Positions 21,968 through 32,651 of a DNA stretch of 64,000 nt are shown here, in pieces. This DNA comes from Cladorhizidae sp. MBARI D1340-BT2 (taxonomy: Eukaryota; Porifera; Demospongiae; Poecilosclerida; Cladorhizidae): assembly GCA_028752905.1 (NCBI GenBank), contig JAQNBH010000004.1, positions 32,612,189 to 32,676,188 of the forward strand, in the 5' to 3' direction. Both the position numbers and the translations under genes were made by a program. Within the stretch, counting starts at the first letter, position 1. Every line of letters begins with the position of its first letter. Under the pieces are notes generated by a model. That model saw only the letters and a program-made list of their open reading frames with translations, ran no database searches and was not told the DNA's origin.

Positions 21968-22275
21968 GGTAACTCATTGGTGGGACTTGAGTTATGAGGA
22001 ACTTCTAAACATTGTTCATATTCCGAAACTGAATGAAAGGAGACTGAACCTCAAACTTGCAACCATTTATAAAATTGTACATGGACTCTGCGAACATGTT
22101 TTTGAGTTCCACTCAGCATACTCAGGAAGGCTTGCAAGAACTGATACTATTTTGCAACCATTTGCTGGTACTAATCACCTCTACCACTCATTTGTACCAA
22201 GCAGTATTGTGGCTTGGAACAGACTTGAAGTGAGCCAAGCCTGTGCTAGTAGTAGCCTTCCCCCCCCCCTTTAAA
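21968..22275 (+). pseudogene. LINE B ORF2 C-terminus (after the insertion)
   Basis: Reads THWWDLSYEELLNIVHIP, then LNERRLNLKLATIYKIVHG and FVPSSIVAWNRLEVS. This is the standard C-terminal region that follows the RT thumb of LINE ORF2 proteins (RR-x-x-x-KL and W-N-x-L motifs). It continues directly from 18440 once the transposon is removed. It stops at 22272-22274 after a run of C. Confidence 0.85.
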
Positions 22276-22469
22276 CGTAGATTTGTTGTCTAACTCATAC
22301 TAGATACTTTTGTTGTTACTTTATTGTACCACATTAATTATGGGTTCACACACGATATTGCTATTGTGTACCAATTGCATTACACTGTACATGTATTTGC
22401 ATAAAATTTTATAAAAAATTAATTAATTTAAAAAAAATTAATTTAAAAAAACCTAGCAAAAGTGAAGTT

Positions 22470-23355
22470 TATATATGTCCTATCTGTGATGAGAAGATTG
22501 CAGATGACAGGAAAGAAAAAAGGCCACTCAATCCAATGCCATGGTATATCTGTGCCACGTGGTTGCACAGAGGGTGTGCTGGCCTGTCCAGAGAAGCTTT
22601 AATTTCTGTATGCAAGTCTGATTGTCCCTTTTACTGTACTCAGTGCAGGTTAGAAAAGCAGGAGTTGGAGTTAAGTCCTTTAAGGGATGTGGTTGCCAAA
22701 CTTAGCCAAACTTAGCTGTGACATGCGTGAAATCATGGCAAAAATGAGTACTACCCATGTCTTCAGAGGCTCCAGCAACTATGCCTCAGTAGTCTGTGGG
22801 GACTCATCTGGCTTTCCAGAACTTCAACATGCTAACCATGAGCCAGTAGTGAAGCGTACAAGGCTACCTACCACCCGTGAGTCTGACAAAAAGTTTATTA
22901 ATCTTGTCTTGTTTGGAATTAAAGAGTGTTCGACAAATACTCCAAGACTGGAAAGGTTTAACACAGACTTTAACAGTGTGATGTCTACTCTATCTTCAGT
23001 GATAGAATCTATCAACAGATACTCAATCAGAGATTGTCATCGCCTCGGGAAGTTCACAAATGGGAGGAAACCTCGTCCTATCCTTGTGAAAATGATCAAT
23101 ACTGTTGATATCTACAACCTGATAGCATTGAGCTGTAAACTTACTTATCCAGTGAAACTGAGGAGGGACCTCAGCCTTGAAGAAAGAAAGGCCGAGGCGT
23201 TGCTCTTAAGAAAAAGATGGACATTGATCACTTCAGGAGTAGACAGAAAGGTAATTAAGATTTGTAATCAAGAAATCTTTGTGAAAAACATATTACATCG
23301 GAAAGTTGTAAATGAAAAGTTTGAACCCGAAGAAAATCAGCATGGGATCAATTGA
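22470..23355 (+). pseudogene. LINE C ORF1: PHD finger plus RRM-like protein
   Basis: The zinc finger reads ICPICDEKIADDRKEK, then ATWLHRGCAGLSREAL, then CPFYCTQCRLEKQE, keeping the last cysteine pair that copy A has lost. A stop falls just before 22687-23355, which encodes the RRM-like half (FINLVLFGIKECS, RHRLGKF, RPILVKMIN) and the basic tail (RRDLSLEERKAEALLLRKRW). This half is one open frame of 222 codons and is the best preserved piece of the family here. Confidence 0.82.
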
Positions 23356-23689
23356 ACAATCCCTAGCCCCCACTTTCTCAAGTGCCAAACCAGCCTCATT
23401 TCAACCCTTCTCCTCTCATCAGTTCATATCACATGAAAGTGTACAATTGACTGATAGCAAGATCCTATCTGAAGGCCAAGCCCTTTCAGTTAACCAGGTT
23501 GTCTCAGATGTCGGTGTTCACATGGAAAATGACAACACCTCCTTACCTGAAATTATCTGCTCATCGAACGACATCCCCGATCCTAACCATGTAGCTTCAA
23601 AACCTCTCAACCCTGTCCCACAACTTGCCCCACAACTCATCCAGTTTACTCCTATCACCAGTTCAAATTGACTAGGACAAGTTTCTAGT

Positions 23690-26560
23690 AGCTATATGCC
23701 TTTGGAATTCTCGCAGTTTAGTCAACAAGTTAACAGCATTTCAATCATTTGTTTACTCATCTCACTATAACAATTACGGAAACCTGGTTATCTAACTCTG
23801 TATTTTATAAAGAAATCTTGCCAACCAATTTTAACATTTACCAAAAAGACAGACAGTCAAGAAGGGGAGGAGTATTGATCGCTATTGAATCTTGGATTCT
23901 AGTTAAACAACATTCAGTCCCTCCTGAACTAAAAATTATTACTATTGAGATAAACTCAGGACCTCACATCTACTTAGTACTCGTTTATGCACCTCCAAAC
24001 TCCTCTTATGAATACTACACTACTCTATTCTGACAATTTCTGCTCAAAAGAATCTAGTAATCATGGGCGACCTCAATTTTCCAGATATCAACTGGGAATC
24101 TCTTACCTCGCCATCCACATATCCTCCCCTGTTCTGTGATTTGATTTTTGATTACCACTTAACTCAAATGATATCTAGTCCTACTCATGCAAAAGGTAAT
24201 ATCCTGGACCTAGTGCTAACCAACAATGTTCTAATTACCACTCCTACAGTCACCTCTACTCATGATCTATGCATCTCCTCTGATCATCATCTAGTCTTTT
24301 ACTCTCTTTTGTCTCATTCTCGAGACACTGTCTCTACCCAAAATATCCAAGTGTACAACTATTCTAAAGCTGATTTTGACGGCATCAACAACTACCTGCT
24401 ATACTTCAATTTTGATAATATTTTTTCTCTCCAAGATGTTGAATCTGCTTGGCTATCATTGAGATAAACTATCATCAAGGCTATGTCCCTATTTATCCCT
24501 AAAGTCACGTTAAAAACACATCAACGACCAAAATGGTTCATTCCTGAAGTTAAGTATGCACTTAACTGTACTCATTCAGTAAGGAAGAAATTTAAGAGAG
24601 TTCCCTCTGCCCGTAACCATAGAAAGCTTGTATTCATTACTGAAAATCTTCAGACCATGATGTCTGAGGCCAAAAGAACATTCGAATCTACTCTTGTAAA
24701 AGAGCACTGTGCAAAAAAACTCTGCTAGAATTTACAGGTATATTAACAGTATTACATCATCGTGCCAGATACCAGCAGAGCGTCATAATTATGGGTTCAA
24801 CAACAGCTGCCTCAGACCATGACAAAGTCTCTATATTGAACGATTACTTTAATTCAGTCTTTACAAGGAGTACTTATACTCTTCCTCCAACAGATTACAT
24901 AACTGCTCCTAATGAAACGCTTTCCAATATCTCCATCACAGAAACGGAAATATTTAATGCTCTTTGTTCACTTGACCAAAACAAAAGTAAAGGAATTGAT
25001 GGCATAGGCCCACATGTATTGAAATATTGTGCTGCAGCTCTATACCTGCTGCAGCTCTATACCTACCAATTCATCATCTATTCTGCCCAAGTTTGTATTA
25101 CCACCAAATTCCTCTGGAATGGGATATGCATCAGATAGTTCCAATACACAAAGCAGGCGACAAATCACTGGTCAAGAACTAGACCTATATCCCTTCTCTG
25201 CTGCATTTCTAAAGTTCTTGAGCATCTGGTCTACGACAAAATCATCAACTTTGTCACCACGTCTATATCCACTGCCCAGTTTGGATTCCTGAAAAACCGA
25301 TCTACTCTCCAACAACTTCTAATTTTCATCAATATAGTTTATTCAAACATCAGCACCAAATCCAGCATTGATGCCATTTACCTCGACTTCTCAAAGGCCT
25401 TCGACAGTATATACCATGGTGAGCTTCTTTTTAAGCTATACACCATTGGTATCACAGGAGCCTTATGGAAGTAGCTAAGATCGTACCTAACATCTAGGAC
25501 CCATTGTGTATCCATCAACAATGTTCTATCTGACAATCTGTCAGTGCTACGGAGTGCCCCAGGGCAGCATCCTGGGGGCACTACTCTTTCTCATTTACAT
25601 CAATGATCTAGCTACCCCAATGCATCAAATTCTCCACAACCCTTATATTTGCTGATGACACCAAATGTTTTAAACCAGTCCATTGCTCTGCAGATCGTGA
25701 CCTTGTACAAGAAGACTTGAACTCCTTTAAGTGATTGGTGTTCCAAATGGAATCTCAAACTCAACAAGGAAAAATGTGTCCATGTTCATTTCTCAACTGC
25801 TGCATATAGCAAGTCTAACTCAAAGTACCAAATCAGTGATCAGGAGATCATATCCAAACCCTTCCATAGAGACCTAGGAGTAATATTATCTAGTGATCTC
25901 TCATAGGAAATTCATTACCACCACATTACTGCTAAAGCCTATAAGCATCTAGGCCTACTCAAACGTACCTTCAGTAGTGATAACTCTGCCTCTACTCTGA
26001 AACAACTATATTTAACCTTGGTTAGGTCACAGATCATGTACTGCTCTCAAATTTGGCATCCACAAAAGACAAAGCACACCATCTTATTAGAGACAATTCA
26101 AAGGAGAGCGACACGATTTATTCTTGGATACCCAGATGGAGATTATAAATCTCGCCTAATACATCTTCATATTATTCCCCTAATGATGGTATTTGAACTC
26201 CAGGACATCCTGTTTTTTATCAAATCAATCAAGATCACCACACCAAACTTTAATATAAAAAACTATGTTTCCTTCCTTAAGAGCTCAAACAAATCTTCTA
26301 GCTCATCAAAAGCTATGCCATGCAAGATCACTCACGAACCAGTCCAGACATTGGTACTTCAACAGACTTCCTCGTCTCTGGAATGCCCTTCCACCTATAA
26401 ACATTAATCAATCCTTGTACAGTTATCAAGAAAGACCTCAAAGTATTCTTATGGGCACACTTCATCTCAAACTTTGATGCAAAAAGTACATGTACTTTCC
26501 ACTTCTCATGTCCATGCAGCAGCTGTATGTCAACTCCAAATCCTCCCAACTTCAAATAAT
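23690..26560 (+). pseudogene. LINE C ORF2: AP endonuclease and reverse transcriptase
   Basis: Endonuclease: ITETWLSNSVF (23765), RRGGVLIAIES (23860), VMGDLNFPDINWE (24058), GNILDLVLTNN (24198) and SSDHHLV (24277). RT: NKSKGIDGIGPHVLKYC (24980), YLDFSKAFDSIYHGE (25377), the catalytic FADDTK (near 25648), KWNLKLNKEKC (25745), LVRSQIMYCSQIW (26013) and IQRRATRFILGY (26093). A duplicated ctgcagctctatacct at about 25032-25064 is one local frame-breaking event. Multiple stops and shifts make it inactive. Confidence 0.85.
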
Positions 26561-26690
26561 TTACTAATAAATTAATCTTGGGTGCCTGTAGAACTTATTT
26601 GCATTCCTTCAGTACATACGTCCATCTTTTCTGACTCAATCATTATATGCATCACAAATGAGTGTACTGTAAAATCATTGTTATTATTTA

Positions 26691-27289
26691 TTATTCGCGT
26701 AGCTAAGCCATTGCTGGTGGGCAGATATCTACAGATAAGTAAATACCAATAATTCCATTTACCCACGCTGTTGATCTAACAAACTATCATACTATCCCTC
26801 AGATATAAAAGGTTGATATTTGAATTTTAAGGTCGGTCATGGTGCGAACAGAGAAAGACCCACGTGCGTTCCTGCGTCCTGCGGAAGGTCGAGTACTATT
26901 TACACAATGGTGCATATATATTTAGCTGTGACACAGTGGTTAGAGAAAGCAGTGGTATTGGAAGAGTAGCATCAGTTTTATTGTCATTGGTATGTAAATA
27001 ATTCACCACCTGCTTGTGGCATTTTTCCACAGCTTTACTGGTTCAAATTATGATTGTCATGTGGACATAAATTGATCAATGCCAGTTATTTCATAAGCCT
27101 CCCATACGTGGTCTATATTCTCCACAACTAATTAGGCCTACATAAACCATTGCTTTACTGATGTTTGTTTTGGACACATGATTTCATAGAACTTGGCAGA
27201 TTTGTTTCAAGTGGCCAACAAATTTCAGGTATCTTGCTATAAAGGTCTATGCATAATGTATATGACACAACTTGTCATGGTTATTTTGT
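26691..27289. other. LINE C flank; leader-like motif, otherwise no gene
   Basis: At 26696-26737 a block reads gcgtagctaagccattgctgg followed by gcagatatctacag. The same words form the leader of LINE A (12752-12799). It may be a 5' scrap of another LINE of this family. The rest, to 27289, is unremarkable non-coding sequence. Confidence 0.45.
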
Positions 27290-27510
27290 CTATAGGTGAA
27301 AGAATGTTCTACACACAACCAGCCAAAAAACATCCCAATGAGAAGGTTAAATGCTTGGTCCTATTCTTAATTGATAAGCAGCAGAAAGTTTTGCGTGACG
27401 CCGATGACATCAATGGTGCACATCAAGGTCGGAAGCATACCTTGGCACGTCTTATAAAGGACTATTATTGGATGACTATGGCAAAGGATATTTAGAGTTG
27501 TAAATAGTGA
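27290..27510 (+). pseudogene. Integrase zinc-binding (H2C2) piece of a Ginger-like element
   Basis: After an intron-like tttgtctatag the frame reads GERMFYTQPAKKHPNEKVK, LIDKQQKVLRDADD, then GAHQGRKHTLARLIKDYYW and MTMAKDI, followed by a stop. The H-x-G-R-x-x-T ... YYW-x-x-M-x-x-DI pattern is the N-terminal zinc-binding domain of retroviral-type and KRBA2/Ginger-type integrases. The C-x-x-C half is found at 29630. No Gag or RT accompanies it, and its other pieces lead into a Ulp1-like protease, so a Ginger-type DNA transposon or a gene derived from one is more likely than a retrotransposon. Confidence 0.65.
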
Positions 27511-29622
27511 TAGATCAATACATAATGTAATCAATACATAATGTTGTAATATCGTAAGAGCTGGTTGATTAGCTGGGATCTATATGTTTTACTAAGTATA
27601 CCTGTTTTTAGTTAAGTGTCTACTTAGCTGTTGATGTTGAGATGTATTTTATTAAGCTCGGCCATCTCTCACACAAATCCCACCCTCCTGTCTCTCCACA
27701 CTTGATCTTTCTCCATCATATGGTCACCAAATCTCCGTGCATATGTATGATGACCTCAAACTACACTGTCCAAGGTGTGCTCTGCCAGAACTCCTGAAGG
27801 TTGGGGAGCTAATTCTCTAGCTCTCATGCACACAGTTGCTGAAACAGTAGACAAACAAATAACAATCAGGGTTTTCATATTATGCATATGCTCTGTACCC
27901 TCGCTGTTATGTAGTTGCTCAGTTCTAAGTGTCCATTTTGTTGTTTACTGATATAATAAGTGGCCCAGCTTGACAAATGATTTGTGGGGACCCATGGATA
28001 TCTCAGTCACTACACTGCAGCTGTCCATGGCTTGTGTTGCACTGCAACTATCCATGGCTTGTCACTGCATGCAGCTGTCCATGTCTTGTCATTGCTACAA
28101 CAAAATGGTTCTCAAAGCAGGGCCTTTTTCATAAACTAAGTTGCAAGGTACTTCATTGCTTTTTTGGAAAGATATAATAATTATTTGTAATTAATAAATA
28201 GATGTATTTTCTACACAAACCACACTAGATTCTACTGTTTGATATTTATGAATGTATTTTGTAAAACTGAATTAACAATATGCTAAAAATTACATTTATG
28301 CACGACTGGGATTTAGCCTGACAACACAAAACACTCATGTACTTAATAACAAGCAAGCAGATATTCACATCATAGAAACCGACACAAAGGATGTTACAGA
28401 CAAAGACAAACACTGCTCTGTGGATGATTATGCTATGCACAAACCGCATGTCATCAGTACACAAATGGTGGCAGGTTGGTAGTGTTACACCTCTATGCAC
28501 GTGTGCTGCCATACACATATGCACATAGTACAACACACAAATTAAAAGTTCATAATTATATACAACCAAAAAAGGCATGGGTGAGGTAGTCACCGGCAGT
28601 AATCCACATGCTTGTTGTACTTCTCAAAGCACGTGTGTTCATATCTATGCACAGGTGAACTTGGCAGGTAGAGCACAATGTCCATGACTCATGTCTAACA
28701 CCACACTGTGAAGCTGCTTCCTTCACCTTGTACCTGCTTCCTTCACCTTGTACCCTCACCCACAACACAATTATTGGCCTTGACCACTGTATGAGGATAG
28801 TGGTCAAGGTCATAGTTTGGTCTGGTATGCTAAGCATACTCATCACGCTGAGGACATCCTGGGCACCTCCAGGATGAAATTTGTCTATGAGTTGAACAGG
28901 AAGCGCAAGGCCAAAGGTGAGGTAGTCTCTTTTAGCAAACACTTGTGCATGCTCAGCTGGCCTAACATGCACCTCCAATGAAGCTGCTCAAAATGGCAGA
29001 CTAATAAAAGACATGCTTCCACCACTTCGCACTACGCTTCCCTATGTTTGCACCACTGCTCTATTTGGTCATTGCGGTCTACTCCCCTCATGTAGCACTA
29101 GTAATCATGTCAGCAGGGAGGGTAAGGCTTGTCTTCCTGGGCACCAGTGTGTGCCTCTCCACAGTGCATGTTGACCCAAGTGGAGGCTCTGCCACATGAA
29201 TGGTAGACAAGAAGTATATACTCCTCATGTCCACCCAGACAGCAGCAAGTAGGGAGCCACTGGATCCAAAGTACATGACCGGTGGTTGCTGTTTATACAT
29301 GGTATTGGTATTCCTCTATTTAATGCCTCTCTTACATTATTTCAATTGTCATTGGCCTAGTATAGTAAGCTCTAAGTACGAAGTGTGGATCATCTGTTGT
29401 ATTGACGCAGTCTATAGTTTCCAAACATACATGTTTTGAGCAGACAGTTGATAAGTTCCCCTTGGATCCATGGTTTGTGTGGACAGTCTATGAGTTGCCT
29501 GCTCGATGTGTGGACCAGTATTAGTGTGGGCAATCTGTGAATTGTTCAAATCCTGGTTTACTCATAACATGTAATTGATCAAAATGTTGCCTCATGAAAC
29601 TACAGTCATTTTATTGTATTTT
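27511..29622. other. Intron-like or decayed spacer inside the Ginger-like relic
   Basis: No domain in any frame. Small local repeats: three ctgtccatg(g/t)cttgt phrases at about 28018-28090, and a 21-bp duplication tgcttccttcaccttgtacc at 28731-28770. The interval separates two consecutive integrase pieces and may be an intron of the original gene or later insertion. Confidence 0.4.
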
Positions 29623-29710
29623 TAGATATCCACTTGTCAGAGGTACCAAAAAATTGAGAAGATTAAGACCACTGCACCAGAGCTACATCTTATCAAAGTT
29701 TCCAACATGT
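29623..29710 (+). pseudogene. Integrase linker piece (C-x-x-x-Q and LHPI-like segment)
   Basis: Preceded by an acceptor-like gtatttttag, the frame reads STCQRYQKIEKIKTTAPELH then LIKVSN. In KRBA2/Ginger-type integrases the zinc-binding domain ends in C-x-x-CQ-R and is followed by a K-x-x-x-x-LHPI-x-V segment leading to the first catalytic Asp. This fits directly downstream of the 27290-27495 piece. The first catalytic Asp region (W-x-x-x-G-x-D) was not found. Confidence 0.55.
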
Positions 29711-30149
29711 CACTGATTTTATACTGCAATGTCCCATGCAAATCACATGAACATATAATATGCTTAAACTCCCTTCATCCGCGCACCCCACATCTGAGAA
29801 TGTCTGTCTACCAGGGACCCGCACATTGCACAATCAAGTCATGTGTATCACGCGGTCTCAAAAAAAATCTTCTTGTGAAGAAATGGCATGACACTGCAGC
29901 TTCGATGAGACATGAATCACTGAGGCAAATACCATCATTTTTTCCCATTTTTTTATTGTTCATGTTGTTTTCAGTCATTGCACATGTGCAGCATGTACAT
30001 GTACACTGCATGTACATAATTCAAAGTAAATCATCAATATTGGGGAAAATGTGGGGTGTTCCCAGATGTGGCTGTTTCTGAGTTATGGATAGTGCCTACC
30101 CAGATATATAAGTGGATTTTTGGGGGGTTTCTTGGTAGAATAAAACATT
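29711..30149. other. Non-coding up to the Gypsy insertion site
   Basis: No recognisable domain. A CA/TG-rich block (catgtacatgtacac) lies near 29990-30015. It ends at the ATAT target site (30150-30153) of the outer LTR element. Confidence 0.4.
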
Positions 30150-30153
30150 ATAT

Positions 30154-30385
30154 TGCGGCGGTACAATTACGGAACAGTAATCGGGACAATTACGGAACAG
30201 TAATCGGGACATAACTCCCTTGACTTTTAATAATAAATATTCGAATTGATGATCACCTTTTGTTCTGTTGTATTGATACTCTCTGTCTTTCTCATGAAGT
30301 TTCAATTATCTTTCTCTATCAGTTAGAAGAGATACAACGGTGACACAGAACCTCGCAGGGAATCCTAAACAGAGACTTCCCTACA
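30154..30385 (+). repeat. Outer element 5' LTR (232 bp)
   Basis: Starts TGCGGCGG and ends CTTCCCTACA (TG...CA). It has a private 23-bp tandem duplication of caattacggaacagtaatcg near 30164-30210 that the other LTR lacks. Allowing for each LTR's private duplication, both are 209 bp, and I count about seven substitutions between them. Confidence 0.93.
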
Positions 30386-30386
30386 T

Positions 30387-30404
30387 TGGTGACACCGACG
30401 TCCA
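30387..30404 (+). promoter_or_regulatory. Primer binding site, tRNA-Trp-like
   Basis: TGGTGACACCGACG follows the LTR after one T. It matches the complement of a tRNA-Trp 3' end (TGGTGACCCCGACG) with one mismatch. CsRn1-type elements are known for a tRNA-Trp primer, which supports the assignment. Confidence 0.7.
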
Positions 30405-30459
30405 CGTCCACAGCGTTCCCACTCAACAGCGTCAATTCCTTCCTCTTCGGCATTATGGC

Positions 30460-31084
30460 TGTGAGAGATCTCACTTATGCCGCTTCAACAATTATCTGTC
30501 AACAGCCAGCCACAAGTTTCACTCCACGATACCTGATCCTACTAACAGTCTCACTTCACTGTCAGCCTTGAACAAGTCTAATCAGTTTGCTCCTCGGTCT
30601 CTGATTCTTCCCCTATTCACACTCAAGGAGGTCTAGCGCTTTGCTAGCCAATAGTAAATCACAATGAGATAGGTTCGTTTGATTGGACATCTTCACAACA
30701 GTTTCACAATACAACTTAAACAATGCATAAGTTCAATAAAAAGCATAAGTTCACTTATGAATAACACAATAATCCGTATCTCTGGTAACAGCTAAAAACG
30801 GTCCCTTTTTTATAATTTACACGCTGATCTTAAACTTTACGTCACCGTCCTGTGATTTCACAGACCTTCTAGAAGGAATTCAGGGATTACTGCTGCCAAG
30901 TCAGGTGACTCATTAACCTCAGTAAACACACGTTCTTTTGCAGGCTTATGTGGTTGCTTGACAGGGCTTCCCTCGTCCTTGCATTCATCACTTCCAATGG
31001 GGAATGTCTTTACTTGGTCACATGCCATGTTTACAACATTCGATTGTTCTTCTTCTTGTGCAGTCAGAGTGCTCATCTCTGACA
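30460..31084 (-). repeat. Inner element 3' LTR (625 bp)
   Basis: On the minus strand it begins TGTCAGAGATGAGC and ends GATCTCTCACA. The first 227 bases overlap the end of the pol frame, whose stop is at 30858-30860. It is a direct repeat of 35651-36273. Confidence 0.93.
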
Positions 31085-32645
31085 TTCCTTCCTCCTTATG
31101 AAGAGATCCCTGATCTCTGGAAAGGCCATCAGCGTTTGCATTAGCATGCCCACTTCTGTGAACCACTGTAAAATCAAAGGGTTGCAAAGCCAAGGCCCAT
31201 CTTGCAAACCGATCATGGCTGTCCTTGAGGGTAGAGAGGTGGGTAAGGGGGTTGTGGTCCGTCTCCACTTTAAACAGCGTCCCTTCCAGGTAGGTTCTGT
31301 AATGTTGAATACCCTTTACAATGGCCAAGGCTTCTCTCTCAATTGCGGAGTAGTCACACTCCCTCGGCAATAGTTTCTTGGATCCAAAGGCTATGGGGTG
31401 TTCCTCGCCCTTCTCATCCACCTGACTGAGTACAAAGCCTAGACCCGTGCCATACACGTCGGTCTGCAGCACAAAGGGTCTTGACCAGTTCGGGGTGATT
31501 AACACAGGAGCCTTAGATAGGGCTTCTTTTAGTGACTTAAAGGCCTCTTCACACCTTGAGGTCCATCTTACTGTTTTTGGTTGGTCTTTCTTTGTAAGAT
31601 CAGACAGGGGGCTGGCAATGGTGGAGAAGTTCAGGACAAACTTCCTGTAGTATCCGCACAACCGCAAGAATGACCTTACCTGCTTCTTCGTTCTGGGTTG
31701 AGTAAACTCCTTCACCACTAAAATCTTACACTCCATGGGTGCTACCAAGCCTCCTCCCACTACATGCCCCAGATACACACATTTGTTCTGGGCAAAATGG
31801 CATTTCTTTTGCTTCACTCGGAGTCCAGCTGCTCTTAACCTCTCAAAAACTTGTTTCAAGTGTCCCACATGCTCCTCCCATGTTGCACTGTGGATCAAGA
31901 TATCATCCAGATAGGCCACCGTAAACTGGTGCAGCCCATGGAGTATCTGATCCATCAGTCGCTGGAACGTTGACGGAGCCGACACTAGCCCAAATGGCAT
32001 GGTACAAAACTGGTATTTTCCGTATGGTGTAATGAAGGCTGTCTTCTCTCTGTGATTGGGGGCTACCGGTACCTGGTAATACCCTTTGGTTAAGTCCAAC
32101 GTGGTGATATACTTGGACGCACCAATCCCATTTATTAGCTCTTCTATGTGGGGTAATGGGTACGGGTCACCGATGGTGATGGCATTAAGCTTTCTATAAT
32201 CCATACACATGCGTTGGGACCCGTCTTTCTTTGCCACCGACACTATCGGTGCTGCCCATGGACTCTTGGATGGTTGGATTATCCCTTGTTCTAGCAGGGT
32301 ACTTATCTCCTTTCTTAAGAATTCTTGTGAGTGGTGGGCCAGCCTATAAGGTGGTAATCTGATAAGTGGGACATCCTTGGTTGGAATTTCATGACACACC
32401 AAATCTGTTTTTCCAGGCACATCCTGGATCACCTCTGCAAACTCTCTCCGCAGGTCTCTCAATTGACTAATTTGAGGGGCTGTCAAGTGGCTTTCCTCTT
32501 CACCTTTCTCTTCAAAGTCTTCTTCGTCCAGGGACATGAAGGCAGCCGGGGCTGGGGAGGTCCATTGCCTCATGCAATTGACATGGAATACTCTAAACCT
32601 CTTCCCCGTAGTGCCAAGGTGTACCTGGTAAGTCACTTCCGTCAC
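30858..32645 (-). CDS. Reverse transcriptase and RNase H of the inner Gmr1-like element
   Basis: An open stretch of 595 residues; its ATG is internal, because the frame continues upstream past the stop near 32706 into integrase. Residues 1-30 finish the integrase GPY/F module. RT spans about 90-270, with YRKLNAIT at 150, LDLTKGYYQVPV at 183, MPFGLVSAPSTFQRLM at 216 and catalytic YLDD at 245-248. The tether and RNase H follow (about 380-510), with FVLQTDVYGTGLGFVLSQ, AIEREALAI, VETDHNPL and SGHANANADGLSR. An acidic C-terminal extension of about 75 residues continues into the LTR. RT copies genomic RNA and RNase H removes it. This is the longest intact frame in the window, but the polyprotein as a whole is interrupted. 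Confidence 0.93.
   Translation of the reverse strand: MTEVTYQVHLGTTGKRFRVFHVNCMRQWTSPAPAAFMSLDEEDFEEKGEEESHLTAPQISQLRDLRREFAEVIQDVPGKTDLVCHEIPTKDVPLIRLPPYRLAHHSQEFLRKEISTLLEQGIIQPSKSPWAAPIVSVAKKDGSQRMCMDYRKLNAITIGDPYPLPHIEELINGIGASKYITTLDLTKGYYQVPVAPNHREKTAFITPYGKYQFCTMPFGLVSAPSTFQRLMDQILHGLHQFTVAYLDDILIHSATWEEHVGHLKQVFERLRAAGLRVKQKKCHFAQNKCVYLGHVVGGGLVAPMECKILVVKEFTQPRTKKQVRSFLRLCGYYRKFVLNFSTIASPLSDLTKKDQPKTVRWTSRCEEAFKSLKEALSKAPVLITPNWSRPFVLQTDVYGTGLGFVLSQVDEKGEEHPIAFGSKKLLPRECDYSAIEREALAIVKGIQHYRTYLEGTLFKVETDHNPLTHLSTLKDSHDRFARWALALQPFDFTVVHRSGHANANADGLSRDQGSLHKEEGMSEMSTLTAQEEEQSNVVNMACDQVKTFPIGSDECKDEGSPVKQPHKPAKERVFTEVNESPDLAAVIPEFLLEGL
31085..31098 (-). promoter_or_regulatory. Polypurine tract of the inner element
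   Basis: On the minus strand AAGGAGGAAGGAA directly precedes the 3' LTR start TGTCAGAG. It lies inside the pol frame. A purine run in this position primes plus-strand DNA synthesis in LTR elements. Confidence 0.75.
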
Positions 32646-32651
32646 CTTTTT

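Larger units (their letters stand above)
16958..22440 (+). mobile_element. LINE copy B, internally deleted and split by a Mutator-like transposon
   Basis: Starts immediately after the (TAA)n tail of LINE A with an ORF1 C-terminal piece, jumps to the middle of the RT domain at about 17480, runs to 18440, and resumes at 21968 after the inserted transposon. It ends in an A/T-rich tail (22400-22440) where LINE copy C begins. The endonuclease and the N-terminal RT are missing. Family is CR1/L2-like by its RT, but distinct from A and C. Confidence 0.8.
22441..26690 (+). mobile_element. LINE copy C (same PHD-finger family as A)
   Basis: Begins abruptly after LINE B's A/T tail with the ORF1 zinc finger and runs through the endonuclease and RT to about 26560, followed by a 3' UTR ending in a ttattatttattatt stretch near 26680-26694. 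Domain content matches copy A one to one, but the sequences differ substantially, so A and C are separate old insertions rather than a recent tandem duplication. Confidence 0.85.

Noticed and set aside
28556..28978. 140-codon minus-strand frame
   Set aside because: No motif, no compositional or homology support, and it lies in a probable intron or decayed spacer.
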